Part shown: positions 1-9,460 of the stretch, one piece after another | Position numbering within the stretch: position 1 is the first letter of the stretch | How the letters are laid out: the number at the start of each line of letters is the position of its first letter | Source: Fidelibacterota bacterium | Lineage (GTDB): Bacteria > Fidelibacterota > Marinisomatia > SCGC-AAA003-L08 > JACNLC01 | NCBI GenBank assembly: GCA_018657495.1 | Contig: JABHXA010000015.1 | Span: forward strand, 1 to 64,000 | Direction: 5' to 3' | Length of the DNA: 64,000 nt | The notes under the pieces: model-generated | Told to the model about the DNA's origin: nothing | The model's database searches: none | The model's input: the letters and a program-made list of their open reading frames with translations, nothing else | Translations under genes and position numbers: made by a program

Positions 1-30
1 ACAGCCAATTACTACGATCAAATTATTATG

Positions 31-87
31 TTGGGCTAAAGCCCAATGGCATGATACTTCTAACCCCGCAATAAATTGCGGGGTTAA
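31..87. repeat. Pair of REP-like hairpins with identical TAAA loops
   Basis: Two perfect inverted repeats lie close together. The first has a 6-bp stem (TTGGGC/GCCCAA, 31-46) and the second an 11-bp stem (TAACCCCGCAA/TTGCGGGGTTA, 61-86). Both have the loop TAAA. The shared loop and spacing resemble a repetitive extragenic palindrome rather than a single terminator, although the second hairpin is followed by a short T tract and could end transcription. No gene is visible here. Confidence 0.5.
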
Positions 88-286
88 TCATTTTTGGGCA
101 TGATATTTTCATATCAAAATAGTTCAAAATTATCCATCAACGAACCATGAACTCAATAGCGCGGATTGATGATGGATTCCAAAGAAGATCACTTTTTATT
201 GATTCGCTGCAAATGAATCTTTTCTATAGCTCCCTCTCCTATGAGGAGAGGGTCGGCCTGTCCGCCGTAGGCGGAGGTGAGGTCAT

Positions 287-552
287 ATTAAGAGCACAAT
301 CAAGATGATTGTGATACAATGCTCCTAATCGGTGAAATCCTAGAATCAGTTTCATCAGTGATTCAGACAAAAAGAAAAGCCCACCAATAAAAAAAGGACG
401 CCTAAGCGTCCTTTTGTAATCTAACAAGCAGAGTGATTTAAATTATTAAGAGCACAATCAAGCGGTTATTGAGCGTAGTCGAAATGATGATTGTGATACA
501 ATGCTTCCAATCCGTGTAATCCTTAAATCCGTCTCATCGGTGATTCAGACAA
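287..552. repeat. Two-copy degenerate dispersed repeat
   Basis: Copy A (287-370) and copy B (445-552) share the blocks ATTAAGAGCACAATCAA, GATTGTGATACAATGCT and GTGATTCAGACAA in the same order. Copy B carries about 23 extra bases that include GAGCGTAGTCGAAAT. Just before copy A, at 236-283, there is a GGAGAGGGTCGG block and the hairpin TCCGCC-GTA-GGCGGA. I infer fragments of a genome-wide non-coding repeat family; the function is unknown. Confidence 0.55.
389..415 (-). terminator. Intrinsic terminator after ahcY
   Basis: A perfect 10-bp stem (AAAAGGACGC / GCGTCCTTTT, 392-415) with a 4-nt loop is followed on the minus strand by a T tract, seen as the A-run 389-395 on the plus strand. It lies about 150 nt after the ahcY stop codon and would end the metH-metF-metK-ahcY transcript. 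Confidence 0.75.
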
Positions 553-564
553 TTTACAGGAAAC

Positions 565-1878
565 CTAATATCGATAGAAATCCGGTTTATACGGACCTTC
601 TTTTGGAAGTCCTAAATACTCAGCTTGATCATCAGTAAGTTTGGTTAATTTAGCACCAAGGTGATCCAGGTGTAATCTGGCAACTTCTTCATCAAGATGT
701 TTTGGCAATACCGTTACTCCTTCGCCTGCTGTACCTTCCCACAGAGACATCTGCGCCAATACCTGATTGGTAAATGAATTGGACATAACAAATGATGGAT
801 GTCCTGTAGCATTACCGAGATTTACTAATCGTCCACGTGAAAGAAGGATTATGGATTTTCCATCTGGAAACTGAAATCTATCTACCTGTGGTTTGATACT
901 GAATTCTTTGACTTGCGGATCATTATCCAATGACGCCACATCAATTTCATGATCAAAATGACCAATATTGCAGAGGATGGCATTATTCTTCATATGGTTC
1001 ATATGATCACGGGTGATAACATCTTTACATCCTGAGGCAGTGACAAAAATATCTCCCGTCTCAGCTACATCGTCCATGGTCAATACCTGGTATCCTTCCA
1101 TGGCAGCCTGCAGTGCATTGATTGGGTCGATCTCAGTAACCACAACACGGGCACCATAACCCAGCATGGATTGAGCGCATCCTTTGCCAACATCACCAAA
1201 TCCGCAAACAACAATGGTCTTTCCAGCTAACATGATATCCGTTGCTCTTTTTAAACCATCAGCTAATGATTCCCGACAGCCATATTTATTATCAAATTTT
1301 GACTTTGTTACCGAATCATTTACATTAATGGCAGGGAATGGCAATTCACCGGCTTCCATAAGTTGATATAATCTGTGCACACCGGTGGTTGTTTCTTCTG
1401 AAACACCTTTAATATCGGCTATCATTTCCGGATGTTCTTCGAGAATCACTTTTGTTAAGTCGCCACCATCGTCCAGGAGAATATTGGGACCAAGTCCATT
1501 ACCAAAATCCAGGGTCTTTTCAATGCACCACCAGTATTCTTCTTCGCTCTCACCTTTCCAGGCAAAAACAGGATAACCTAACTCGGCAATGGCGGCAGCA
1601 GCATGATCCTGAGTGGAATAGATATTACAGGATGACCATCTCACATCTGCACCCAATTCAACAAGTGTTTCGATAAGAACCGCTGTTTGGATTGTCATAT
1701 GGATGCAGCCGGTAATCCGGGCTCCTTTTAGTGGTTTTGTTGGGCCATATTTTTTACGAACCGACATTAATCCCGGCATTTCTGCCTCGGCCAATAAAAT
1801 CTCTTTCCTGCCAAAATCGGCTAATGTTATATCCGCAACTTTATAATCTGTTTTTGTTTTCGTTAATGTATTACTCAT
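565..1878 (-). CDS. ahcY: Adenosylhomocysteinase
   Basis: S-adenosylhomocysteine hydrolase is a cytosolic NAD-dependent enzyme that splits SAH into homocysteine and adenosine. The central Rossmann motif GFGDVGKG, the block [13 protein letters not shown] with its catalytic Lys and Asp, and the C-terminal KPDFYRY that closes the neighbouring subunit's cofactor site are all present. I start at the ATG at 1878 (437 aa) because GAGGAAA lies 2 nt before it and family proteins usually begin near this point. The longer frame from 1902 has no ribosome binding site. It is the last gene of the methyl-cycle operon, 74 nt after metK, and is followed by an intrinsic terminator. Nothing is missing. Confidence 0.96.
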   Translation of the reverse strand: MSNTLTKTKTDYKVADITLADFGRKEILLAEAEMPGLMSVRKKYGPTKPLKGARITGCIHMTIQTAVLIETLVELGADVRWSSCNIYSTQDHAAAAIAELGYPVFAWKGESEEEYWWCIEKTLDFGNGLGPNILLDDGGDLTKVILEEHPEMIADIKGVSEETTTGVHRLYQLMEAGELPFPAINVNDSVTKSKFDNKYGCRESLADGLKRATDIMLAGKTIVVCGFGDVGKGCAQSMLGYGARVVVTEIDPINALQAAMEGYQVLTMDDVAETGDIFVTASGCKDVITRDHMNHMKNNAILCNIGHFDHEIDVASLDNDPQVKEFSIKPQVDRFQFPDGKSIILLSRGRLVNLGNATGHPSFVMSNSFTNQVLAQMSLWEGTAGEGVTVLPKHLDEEVARLHLDHLGAKLTKLTDDQAEYLGLPKEGPYKPDFYRY

Positions 1879-1952
1879 TATTTCCTCAAATTTTGTGGGC
1901 ATAATCTAATCATACTATCAGATAAAACTACCCCAACAATTTATCCTATTAA

Positions 1953-3104
1953 TTAACCGATATGTGATAATATAGCGTCTACTTTATCTCTATATTCCCA
2001 GGTAAAATTTGGTAGTTCTCTACCAAAATGACCATAGGCAGCAGTCTCGGTATAGATAGGTCGAATAAGATCTAAATGTGAGATAATTTCTTTTGGTGTG
2101 AGTGGAAATACATCTCTCACAAGTTTTTCATAATCCAAGTCTTTGCCAGTACCGAATGTATCTACAAACACTGAAACCGGTTCTGCTTTGCCAATTGTGT
2201 AAGCCAACTGGACTTCGCATTTTTTAGCAATCCCGGAAGCAACAATATTTTTGGCAATATAACGAGCCATATACGATGCTGAACGATCCACTTTGCTGGG
2301 ATCTTTTCCACTAAAGGCACCACCACCATGTCGACCCATACCACCGTAGGTGTCCACAATAATTTTTCGGCCGGTTAATCCCGTATCTGCTTCAGGACCG
2401 CCTTTGACAAATATTCCTGTCGTATTGATGAGATACTCAGTATGGTCACCATCCCATTTTCCCAATACCGGTTTGATTACTTCATCCCGCAAAACATCGC
2501 GCATAAATTCTTCTGCTCCAGGGTCATGGTGGACAGCGAGGACAACTTTGTCGATACTTGTTGGTACGCCATTGACATATTCAACAGTGACCTGCGATTT
2601 TCCATCGGGACGCACCCATGGCAATACACCTTCTTTTCTCACGGCAGCCAGTTTTTCTGTCAATCGATGCGCCATGTAAATGGGCAGGGGCATGAGCGTA
2701 TCTGTTTCATCAGAGGCATATCCAAACATGATACCCTGATCACCGGCACCCTGTTCATCAAAAAATCCTTCACCTTCATTGACGCCCTGGGCAATTTCAT
2801 TACTCTGTTCATGTATAGAGGTCAATACGGCACAATCCTGTGAATCTAAACCATAATCAGGATTTGTATAACCGATTTCCTTGAGTGTATCCCTAACAAC
2901 ACGGGGGATGTCACTATAACAATCTGTTGTTATCTCTCCTGAAACCAATACAAGTCCGGTAGTGGTCAATGACTCGCAGGCAACATGCGCCTTTTTATCC
3001 TTGGAGATTATATCATCAAGAATCGCATCTGAGATTTTATCACACATTTTGTCCGGATGTCCTTCAGTAACTGACTCGGAGGTAAATAAGTATTTATTGT
3101 TCAT
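1953..3104 (-). CDS. metK: S-adenosylmethionine synthetase
   Basis: Methionine adenosyltransferase makes SAM from methionine and ATP. The 383-aa length is normal. The N-terminal block [13 protein letters not shown] holds an ATP/metal-binding His, [12 protein letters not shown] is family signature 1, and [17 protein letters not shown] holds the phosphate-binding Lys and Arg of signature 2. The start at 3104 has AGGAA upstream at good spacing. It lies 58 nt after metF and is almost certainly co-transcribed with metH and metF, so the SAM-II switch in front of metH would couple SAM level to SAM synthesis. Confidence 0.97.
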   Translation of the reverse strand: MNNKYLFTSESVTEGHPDKMCDKISDAILDDIISKDKKAHVACESLTTTGLVLVSGEITTDCYSDIPRVVRDTLKEIGYTNPDYGLDSQDCAVLTSIHEQSNEIAQGVNEGEGFFDEQGAGDQGIMFGYASDETDTLMPLPIYMAHRLTEKLAAVRKEGVLPWVRPDGKSQVTVEYVNGVPTSIDKVVLAVHHDPGAEEFMRDVLRDEVIKPVLGKWDGDHTEYLINTTGIFVKGGPEADTGLTGRKIIVDTYGGMGRHGGGAFSGKDPSKVDRSASYMARYIAKNIVASGIAKKCEVQLAYTIGKAEPVSVFVDTFGTGKDLDYEKLVRDVFPLTPKEIISHLDLIRPIYTETAAYGHFGRELPNFTWEYRDKVDAILSHIG

Positions 3105-3162
3105 TTTTCATTCCTGTTTATTGTATTTATTAATATGGGTTCATCACCCAGCCGTTGAGGCA

Positions 3163-4110
3163 TTATTTTCTTAATTTGTCCATTACTTGTGTCACTGCCA
3201 TCGTATCATTCATGATATAAAAATGAATGTATTCAATACCATGGTTTAACAACTCTTCGCATTGTTTGTAGCTCCAATTGGTGCCGATTTCCCGGACATG
3301 TTTTTTATTCTCCATCATTTCTTCCACTAATGTTTCCGGGATATTGACAAAAAAGTTTTTTGGAATAAAACTAAGCTGTGACACTTTATTTAATATTTTT
3401 ATACCTGGAACAATTGGCACCGTAATCCCGGCATCCCGGCAGGATTTAACAAACTCAAAAAACACTGAATTGTCAAAAAACATCTGGGTGACAATATAAT
3501 CGGCCCCGGCATCAACTTTTTGCTTTAAATATTGAATATCTGTTTTCAGATTTGGTGATTCAAAATGTTTTTCTGGATATCCTCCAACACCAATACTCAT
3601 ATCAATTGGGTCGGCACTGATAATATCATCTAAATATTTACCCTGGTTTAAATCATTTATCTGTTTAACCAGATCAATGGCATATTCATTAACAGAGCGA
3701 TCTTTGCTATACATTTTTTTGTAATTAACTTCATCTCCACGCACAGCAAGAACATTTTCAATACCAAGATAATTTAATTCGATGAGGGCATCTTCCGTTT
3801 CTTCGCGTGTAAATCCCCGACAGAGAATATGCGCCACCGTATCGATCTTAAATCGATTTTGGATAATACCACAAATACTGATAGTACCCGGTCTTTTTCG
3901 ACGAATCCGTCTCTTTACATTGCCATCCGGCAGCTCATCATAACTGGCTTCACCGGAATGACTGGTAACATCTATAAATGGCGGATTATACGGTTTTAAC
4001 TGTTTGACGATATCAATGATTTCACTGACGCTTTTTCCCCGTTGAGGTGGAATAATCTCAAAGCTGAACAAGGGTTTGTGATCATTTTCGAGATGTTCAA
4101 TTATTTTCAT
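3163..4110 (-). CDS. metF: 5,10-methylenetetrahydrofolate reductase
   Basis: An FAD-dependent TIM-barrel enzyme that reduces methylene-THF to methyl-THF, the methyl donor for MetH. The 315-aa protein has the family's N-terminal FSFEIIPP block with its catalytic Glu, the central VRGD motif, YIVTQMFFD and VPIVPGI. The start has AGGAAA 7-8 nt upstream and lies 15 nt after the metH stop codon, so translation may be coupled. It is slightly longer than the E. coli enzyme (about 296 aa), within normal range. Confidence 0.95.
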   Translation of the reverse strand: MKIIEHLENDHKPLFSFEIIPPQRGKSVSEIIDIVKQLKPYNPPFIDVTSHSGEASYDELPDGNVKRRIRRKRPGTISICGIIQNRFKIDTVAHILCRGFTREETEDALIELNYLGIENVLAVRGDEVNYKKMYSKDRSVNEYAIDLVKQINDLNQGKYLDDIISADPIDMSIGVGGYPEKHFESPNLKTDIQYLKQKVDAGADYIVTQMFFDNSVFFEFVKSCRDAGITVPIVPGIKILNKVSQLSFIPKNFFVNIPETLVEEMMENKKHVREIGTNWSYKQCEELLNHGIEYIHFYIMNDTMAVTQVMDKLRK

Positions 4111-4125
4111 TATTTTTTCCTGTTA

Positions 4126-7100
4126 TCATTCACCTGCCAATATTGTTTGTAATAGTTGATTAACAGTTTTCTGATCAAGACCCTTTCGGCTGCCATAATC
4201 ATTTGACTGCTCTGTAGATATTTTACCCACATTAAAATATTTTGAATCCGGATGCGCATAATACCAACCACAAACAGATGAGGCGGGATGCAATGCAAAA
4301 CTCTCTGTCAAAGTAATATGGGGATCGTCATTAATCTCCAGAAGATCAAAAAGTATTGTCTTCTCAGAATGATCTGGATTGGCCGGATATCCTGGTGCCG
4401 GACGAATGCCTGAATAGGATTCACGGAGTAAATCAGAATAATTGAGATTTTCGTGTTCACCATAACCCCAATAGTTAGTTCTCACATCCTCGTGGAGTTT
4501 CTCAGCCAATGCTTCTGCCAGCCTATCCGAAATTGATTGGATTAATATGGATTGGTAATCATCCAGTTCATCCTTGAAACGATTGGAAATTTCATCTAAT
4601 CCAATACCAGCAGTAACAGCAAAGGCACCTATATAGTCCGGTATCTCTGACGCTGATGGATAGATAAAATCAGACAGGCAATAATTTGGTTTCCCGGCAG
4701 TTTTTTTTATTTGTTGTCGTAGATTATGGATTTTAACTTTTTGCTGTCCCGATTCATGATGATAAATTCTTATATCATCGCCATCTCTGGAGGCAGGAAA
4801 TAAACCAAAGACAGCTTTAGCTGTAAGCAAATTCTCAGAGATGACTCTCTCAAGCATTTTTTTTCCATCTTTAAATAATGTTCTAACGGACTCTGAATTT
4901 TCCCCGTTTAATATTTCAGGGTATTTACCTTTTATATCCCAGGTATGAAAGAATGGTGTCCAGTCAATATAATCGATCAATTCGTCTAATGGATAATCCA
5001 AAATAGTGGTTATCCCAGGTGATCTTGGTGTGAATGGGATATAGCCAGATTCTTCTATCTGATATGCATTTCGTTTTGCCTCAGCATAGGATAACATAGA
5101 ATATGATTTATTCCGTTTTTGCCATTGATCACGAAGTTGAGCATATTTTTTGGATGTGGTTTTGATCAATTCTGGCGATTTTTTTGGATCTACCAATTGA
5201 TTGACTATCGGCACTGCCTGACTGGCATCTGTCACATGAATTACCGGACCATGATAATTGTCATTTATTTTTATGGCAGTGTGCAGTCGGGATGTGGTGG
5301 CACCACCAATGAGAATTGGTATGTCTAATTGTCTCCGTTCCATTTCCCCTGCAACATGGATCATTTCATCAAGAGAAGGCGTGATAAGACCTGATAGTCC
5401 AATCATGTCTGCTTCTTCTTCAATCGCTGCATCAATAATCCTGTCGGCACTCACCATAACACCGAGATCAATAATCTGATAATTATTACATTCAAGAACG
5501 ACAGAGACAATATTTTTACCGATATCATGGACGTCACCCTTTACCGTTGCCATGACAATTTTTCCTTTGACGGGTTTTGATCCTGATTTTTCGGCAACCA
5601 AATACGGCTCCAAATGGGCCACCGCTTTTTTCATGACTCGGGCAGATTTAACCACCTGTGGTAAAAACATTTTTCCTGCCCCAAACAATTCACCAACCTT
5701 TTTCATGCCATCCATCAGTGGTCCTTCAACAATATCCAGGGTTGTGGTAAAATCCGGGCGGATTTCCTCCAAATCGTCCTGGATATGATGATCCAATCCA
5801 TTTACCATGGAATGAATGATCCGCTGCAGTACCGGTTGCATTCGCCATTCATCCGGAGCTATTTGATCTTTTTTCCGAGGATCAACAGTATAATTGACGG
5901 CCAGTGAGATAAGATGATCAGCTGAATCTGCCGATCGATTGAGAATCACATTTTCTATTGCAATTCGAAGTTCTTTGGGGATATCCTCATAAATTGCCAA
6001 TTGTCCAGAATTGACGATGCCCATATCCATCCCGGCTTTGATAGCATGATACAGAAATACGCTGTGAATGGATTCCCGCAGGGCATTATTGCCACGAAAA
6101 GAAAACGAAACATTGGAAACACCACCACTGACAAGGGAATTGGGATAGCGTTTCTTCAATTGTTTGACAGCATGTATATAATCGGCAGCATACGAATTAT
6201 GCTCGGGCATGCCAGTGGCAATGGCAAAAATATTGGGATCAAAAATAATATCTGCCGGGGGAATTCCAGCTTTTGTAGTTAATAGCTCATAGGCCCTGCT
6301 ACAGATTTGGACTCGCTTCTCCAAAGTATCTGCCTGTCCCTTTTCATCAAAAGCCATGACAATGATGGCAGCGCCATATTTTTTAACGATTTTTGCCTGC
6401 TGGATGAATATTTCTTCACCTTCCTTCAGACTAAGCGAATTTACGATTGGTTTTCCCTGGATGCATTTTAGTCCGGTTTCGATAACCGACCATTTGGATG
6501 AATCAATCATCACAGGGACTCTTGAAATATCCGGTTCCACTGAGATACAGCGGAGAAAGATTTTCATCGCTTGTTCCGAATCCAGCAGACTTTCATCCAT
6601 ATTGACATCGATAATCTGAGCGCCGTTATTTACTTGCTGACGAGCTACTTCAAGAGCCGCTTCATACTCTTCATTTTTAATCAATTTTTTAAATTTAAGT
6701 GATCCAGCCACATTGGTCCGTTCTCCCACATTGGAAAACAATGATTCAGGTCTGATATCCAGTGGCTCCAAACCGGCAAGACGAGTATGAATGGGGATAT
6801 TCGGTATGATACGCGGTTTCAATTCCTGCATTTTATCGGTCATGCATCGAATATGCTCAGGAGTGGTACCACAACATCCCCCGATAATATTGACAAGACC
6901 TTCAGAGGCAAGTTCTGCAAGGATATCAGCAGTATATTGTGGAGATTCTTGATAATTTCCCAGTTCATCTGGCAATCCGGCATTGGGATGAATACTGATA
7001 TTCACATCAGCAATATCTGAAAGAGATTGGATGTATGGGCGGAGTGCCTGGGCTCCAAAAGCACAATTTAGTCCAATGGATAATAGGGGTAAATGTCGAA

Positions 7101-7794
7101 CAGAATACCAGAACGCTTCGATAGTTTGTCCGGATAGAATTCGCCCACTCTTATCGGTAATTGTACCGGATACCATCACCGGAATATGTGTATCCAAATC
7201 ATCAAAAACGGTTTGGATGGCAAATAATGCTGCTTTACAATTCAATGTATCAAAGACTGTCTCAACAATGAGAATATCCACACCGCCCTTCATAAATGCT
7301 CGTACTTGTTCTTCATATGCCGCAGACATGGTTTCATAATCTACTGCCCGATAGGAAGGATCAGATACATCTGGTGACATGGAGCAAGTTTGATTTGTTG
7401 GACCTAAATCTCCAAGAACAAAGCGCGGTTTAAGCGGATTAAGTTTTGTGAATTTATCAGCGGCCCTGCGGGCGATACGGGCTGACTCAAGATTCATATC
7501 ATAGACATGTTCGCCCATGCCATAATCGGATTGAGAAATACCATTGGCATTAAACGTATTGGTAGTGATGATATCGGCACCAGCATCAAGATAAATTTCA
7601 TGGATATCTTGAATAATATCCGGTCGCGTAATAGAGAGAAGATCGTTGTTTCCTTTGAGTGGCTGAGTCCATTCGGAAAATACATCACCCCGAAAATCTG
7701 ACTCGCTGAGATTATAGGATTGAATCATTGTGCCCATGGCTCCATCCATGACGACGATTCGATTTTTTAATATAGATGTGATATTTTTTTTCAT
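4126..7794 (-). CDS. metH: Cobalamin-dependent methionine synthase
   Basis: Transfers a methyl group from methyl-THF through cobalamin to homocysteine. The 1222-aa length matches the E. coli enzyme (1227 aa). Domains in order are: homocysteine-binding barrel (about 1-320) with zinc-ligand cysteines in GLNCAFG and GGCCGTTPEH; pterin-binding barrel (about 350-620) with IDVNMDE and IDSSKW; helical cap; cobalamin domain with the axial-His motif DVHDIG; and a C-terminal AdoMet reactivation domain (about 900-1222) with RPAPGYPANPDH. The start is normal for the family, but no Shine-Dalgarno precedes it: a terminator-type hairpin with a U-tract runs right up to the ATG, behind a SAM-II riboswitch. 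First gene of the operon. Confidence 0.97.
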   Translation of the reverse strand: MKKNITSILKNRIVVMDGAMGTMIQSYNLSESDFRGDVFSEWTQPLKGNNDLLSITRPDIIQDIHEIYLDAGADIITTNTFNANGISQSDYGMGEHVYDMNLESARIARRAADKFTKLNPLKPRFVLGDLGPTNQTCSMSPDVSDPSYRAVDYETMSAAYEEQVRAFMKGGVDILIVETVFDTLNCKAALFAIQTVFDDLDTHIPVMVSGTITDKSGRILSGQTIEAFWYSVRHLPLLSIGLNCAFGAQALRPYIQSLSDIADVNISIHPNAGLPDELGNYQESPQYTADILAELASEGLVNIIGGCCGTTPEHIRCMTDKMQELKPRIIPNIPIHTRLAGLEPLDIRPESLFSNVGERTNVAGSLKFKKLIKNEEYEAALEVARQQVNNGAQIIDVNMDESLLDSEQAMKIFLRCISVEPDISRVPVMIDSSKWSVIETGLKCIQGKPIVNSLSLKEGEEIFIQQAKIVKKYGAAIIVMAFDEKGQADTLEKRVQICSRAYELLTTKAGIPPADIIFDPNIFAIATGMPEHNSYAADYIHAVKQLKKRYPNSLVSGGVSNVSFSFRGNNALRESIHSVFLYHAIKAGMDMGIVNSGQLAIYEDIPKELRIAIENVILNRSADSADHLISLAVNYTVDPRKKDQIAPDEWRMQPVLQRIIHSMVNGLDHHIQDDLEEIRPDFTTTLDIVEGPLMDGMKKVGELFGAGKMFLPQVVKSARVMKKAVAHLEPYLVAEKSGSKPVKGKIVMATVKGDVHDIGKNIVSVVLECNNYQIIDLGVMVSADRIIDAAIEEEADMIGLSGLITPSLDEMIHVAGEMERRQLDIPILIGGATTSRLHTAIKINDNYHGPVIHVTDASQAVPIVNQLVDPKKSPELIKTTSKKYAQLRDQWQKRNKSYSMLSYAEAKRNAYQIEESGYIPFTPRSPGITTILDYPLDELIDYIDWTPFFHTWDIKGKYPEILNGENSESVRTLFKDGKKMLERVISENLLTAKAVFGLFPASRDGDDIRIYHHESGQQKVKIHNLRQQIKKTAGKPNYCLSDFIYPSASEIPDYIGAFAVTAGIGLDEISNRFKDELDDYQSILIQSISDRLAEALAEKLHEDVRTNYWGYGEHENLNYSDLLRESYSGIRPAPGYPANPDHSEKTILFDLLEINDDPHITLTESFALHPASSVCGWYYAHPDSKYFNVGKISTEQSNDYGSRKGLDQKTVNQLLQTILAGE

Positions 7795-7821
7795 AAAAAA
7801 AACCGACGCTAAAGTCGGTTT
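7795..7821 (-). terminator. Terminator hairpin abutting the metH start codon
   Basis: On the minus strand an 8-bp stem (AAACCGAC / GTCGGTTT, 7800-7821) with a 6-nt loop is followed by a run of U ending at the ATG of metH (7794). It lies 6 nt downstream of the SAM-II motif. I infer the expression platform of the riboswitch: premature termination when SAM is abundant. Confidence 0.75.
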
Positions 7822-7826
7822 ATTAA

Positions 7827-7880
7827 TCCCTTTTTAGCCCTTTTCTTTATTGTCGCGGCAATACGGTCAAATGACGACAA
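7827..7880 (-). promoter_or_regulatory. SAM-II riboswitch in the metH leader
   Basis: Read on the minus strand, a 6-bp stem UUGUCG (7880-7875) pairs with CGACAA (7855-7850). Its loop contains AUUUGACCGUAUUGC and it is followed, after an A-rich linker, by GGGCUAAAAAGGG. These blocks match the SAM-II (metX-type) aptamer I know, which has AUUUAACCGUAUUGC and GCUAAAAAGGG in the same order and spacing. The position upstream of a SAM-cycle operon fits. SAM-II usually blocks ribosome binding; here a terminator follows, so transcriptional control is more likely. Confidence 0.85.
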
Positions 7881-7992
7881 ATTGTAATTTTCTAACGCCT
7901 ATATATTATCAGAATAATATAGAATTCTGAAAGAAAAAAATTACTGCATGAATGATGCTTTTATTGAGATTTGATTTTCAGCAATTTTGAAA

Positions 7993-9207
7993 TTATCCAA
8001 TAATGATATTAATAATCTGTACAATATCCAAAACATTGAGATCGCCATCCATATTTATATCGCCAGCCCATAACTCGTAATCACTGGCAGGATCGCCTAG
8101 AATGATATTCACCAGGCGGACAATATCCAAGACATTTACTTGTCCATCAGAATTTAAATCTCCAGGATTTCCCTCTATCCCCTGAGGAAAGTAATATGCC
8201 CCTATATCGGTTATGCTCTCATCCGGATCAAGTGGCGAGTTGGGATCTCCTGCATCAATACATGGACTTTCAGGTAGGAGGTGGAAATCCTGCAGATGCA
8301 TATCAACAAATAATGGGTGATCCTGTTGATTATGGCTGCCCCAAACAAAATCAACATTTAACCAGGGTACCACACCATCTTCGCCATTGAGTACATTCGA
8401 ATAATCTATTTCCAATGCATACATACCCAAATCATTGTATGAAGCGATTTCATCCGGTTGATTTTCCCGGGCGATGGTATTGACGATAAAAGCGCTGGAG
8501 TTATTGGTATATATGCCACCGCCGCTCAGATCATTAGATATATTACCTATAACCGTAAGATTTGAAACATTCAGAACAGAATTACTTCCACCAAATAAAC
8601 CGCCGGCTAGCCAACCGGCAAAGTTGTAGGATATTTCAGTATATGAAATTGTCAGATTTGATTCCCAGCAGTATATGCCGCCAGCAGTACTTTCAGAATT
8701 GTTATTTAGAATTTTGCAGTATTGGATATCCGGTGATGAATCCTGTATATAAATGCCACCACCGCCAAGTGAATTATTATCAGAAACGATGAGATTCTTC
8801 AGCAGGGGTGACGAGCCATTTTTGCAGGTTATGCCGCCACCGGTAAATTCCCAGACCACATCATTACCCATACCATTGGTGATGGTGAATCCGAGTAAGT
8901 GAGCGAAATGAGTCTCACCAGAATCAAAGGTAACCACACTGGCAAGAGCCCCGCCATTTATGATGGTGGATTCAATAAATCCCGGGTCATCATTTTCAAT
9001 AAAATGTGATGCGACGACAATTTGTTTTCCAAGAAAATTGATGTTTTCAAAATATTCTCCCGGAGAAACCATTATGGTATCAAAATCTGCTGAGGCGGTA
9101 ATACCATCTTGAATTGTTGGGTAATCAGTTGGTATATAAATGGTTTCTGAAAATGATATCTGGATTAAAATAATAAATATGGCGATTTTGACGGGTTGTG
9201 TTTTCAT
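7993..9207 (-). CDS. Secreted parallel beta-helix protein with C-terminal dockerin
   Basis: A 404-aa exported protein. Residues 1-20 are a signal peptide. The block IPTDYPTIQDGI and the following VSPGEYFENINF mark the start of a pectate-lyase-like right-handed beta-helix. The helix continues through repeated GGGI coils (residues about 110-260) and ends in SPCIDAGDPNSPLDPD. Residues about 345-404 form two dockerin-type calcium loops (GDLNSDGQVNVLDIV and GDINMDGDLNVLDIV). The substrate is unknown; binding or cleavage of polysaccharide is possible, but no catalytic set is recognisable. Closely related in design to the proteins at 34903-36123 and 42265-45522. It is a single gene with its own leader. 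Confidence 0.85.
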   Translation of the reverse strand: MKTQPVKIAIFIILIQISFSETIYIPTDYPTIQDGITASADFDTIMVSPGEYFENINFLGKQIVVASHFIENDDPGFIESTIINGGALASVVTFDSGETHFAHLLGFTITNGMGNDVVWEFTGGGITCKNGSSPLLKNLIVSDNNSLGGGGIYIQDSSPDIQYCKILNNNSESTAGGIYCWESNLTISYTEISYNFAGWLAGGLFGGSNSVLNVSNLTVIGNISNDLSGGGIYTNNSSAFIVNTIARENQPDEIASYNDLGMYALEIDYSNVLNGEDGVVPWLNVDFVWGSHNQQDHPLFVDMHLQDFHLLPESPCIDAGDPNSPLDPDESITDIGAYYFPQGIEGNPGDLNSDGQVNVLDIVRLVNIILGDPASDYELWAGDINMDGDLNVLDIVQIINIIIG

Positions 9208-9460
9208 TTTAGGATCCTGAAAATTGTTTTTACAATTTGGTTCTATTTTTTAACGGGTAAAATTATCACTTTGAAGTATCCAAAAAAATCAGATTAATTG
9301 ATATGTTTTGATAATGATTTATTTATTGACTATTTTGCAACCGGAATGAATAAGTATTTGAGTTTTTCTTTCAGGGTGTAATGTTTTCAATCTGATATCG
9401 GATGGTTTAAATTTCACCATGATCACTGTGGTAATAATTGATATTTTGGAACCGTTGTAA

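Larger units (their letters stand above)
1..564. other. Gene-free stretch downstream of ahcY, rich in repeats
   Basis: No convincing coding sequence is present; the one short minus-strand reading frame here (239-427) runs through repeats and a terminator. The stretch holds the REP-like hairpin pair (31-87), a composite repeat in two copies (287-370 and 445-552) and a minus-strand terminator (389-415). Such a repeat cluster is typical of a spacer between operons. Confidence 0.6.

Noticed and set aside
239..427. 62-residue frame on the minus strand downstream of ahcY
   Set aside because: It reads through the composite repeat and the terminator hairpin.
7795..7992. Cobalamin riboswitch before metH
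   Set aside because: The leader is too short and lacks the B12-box; its conserved blocks fit SAM-II instead.
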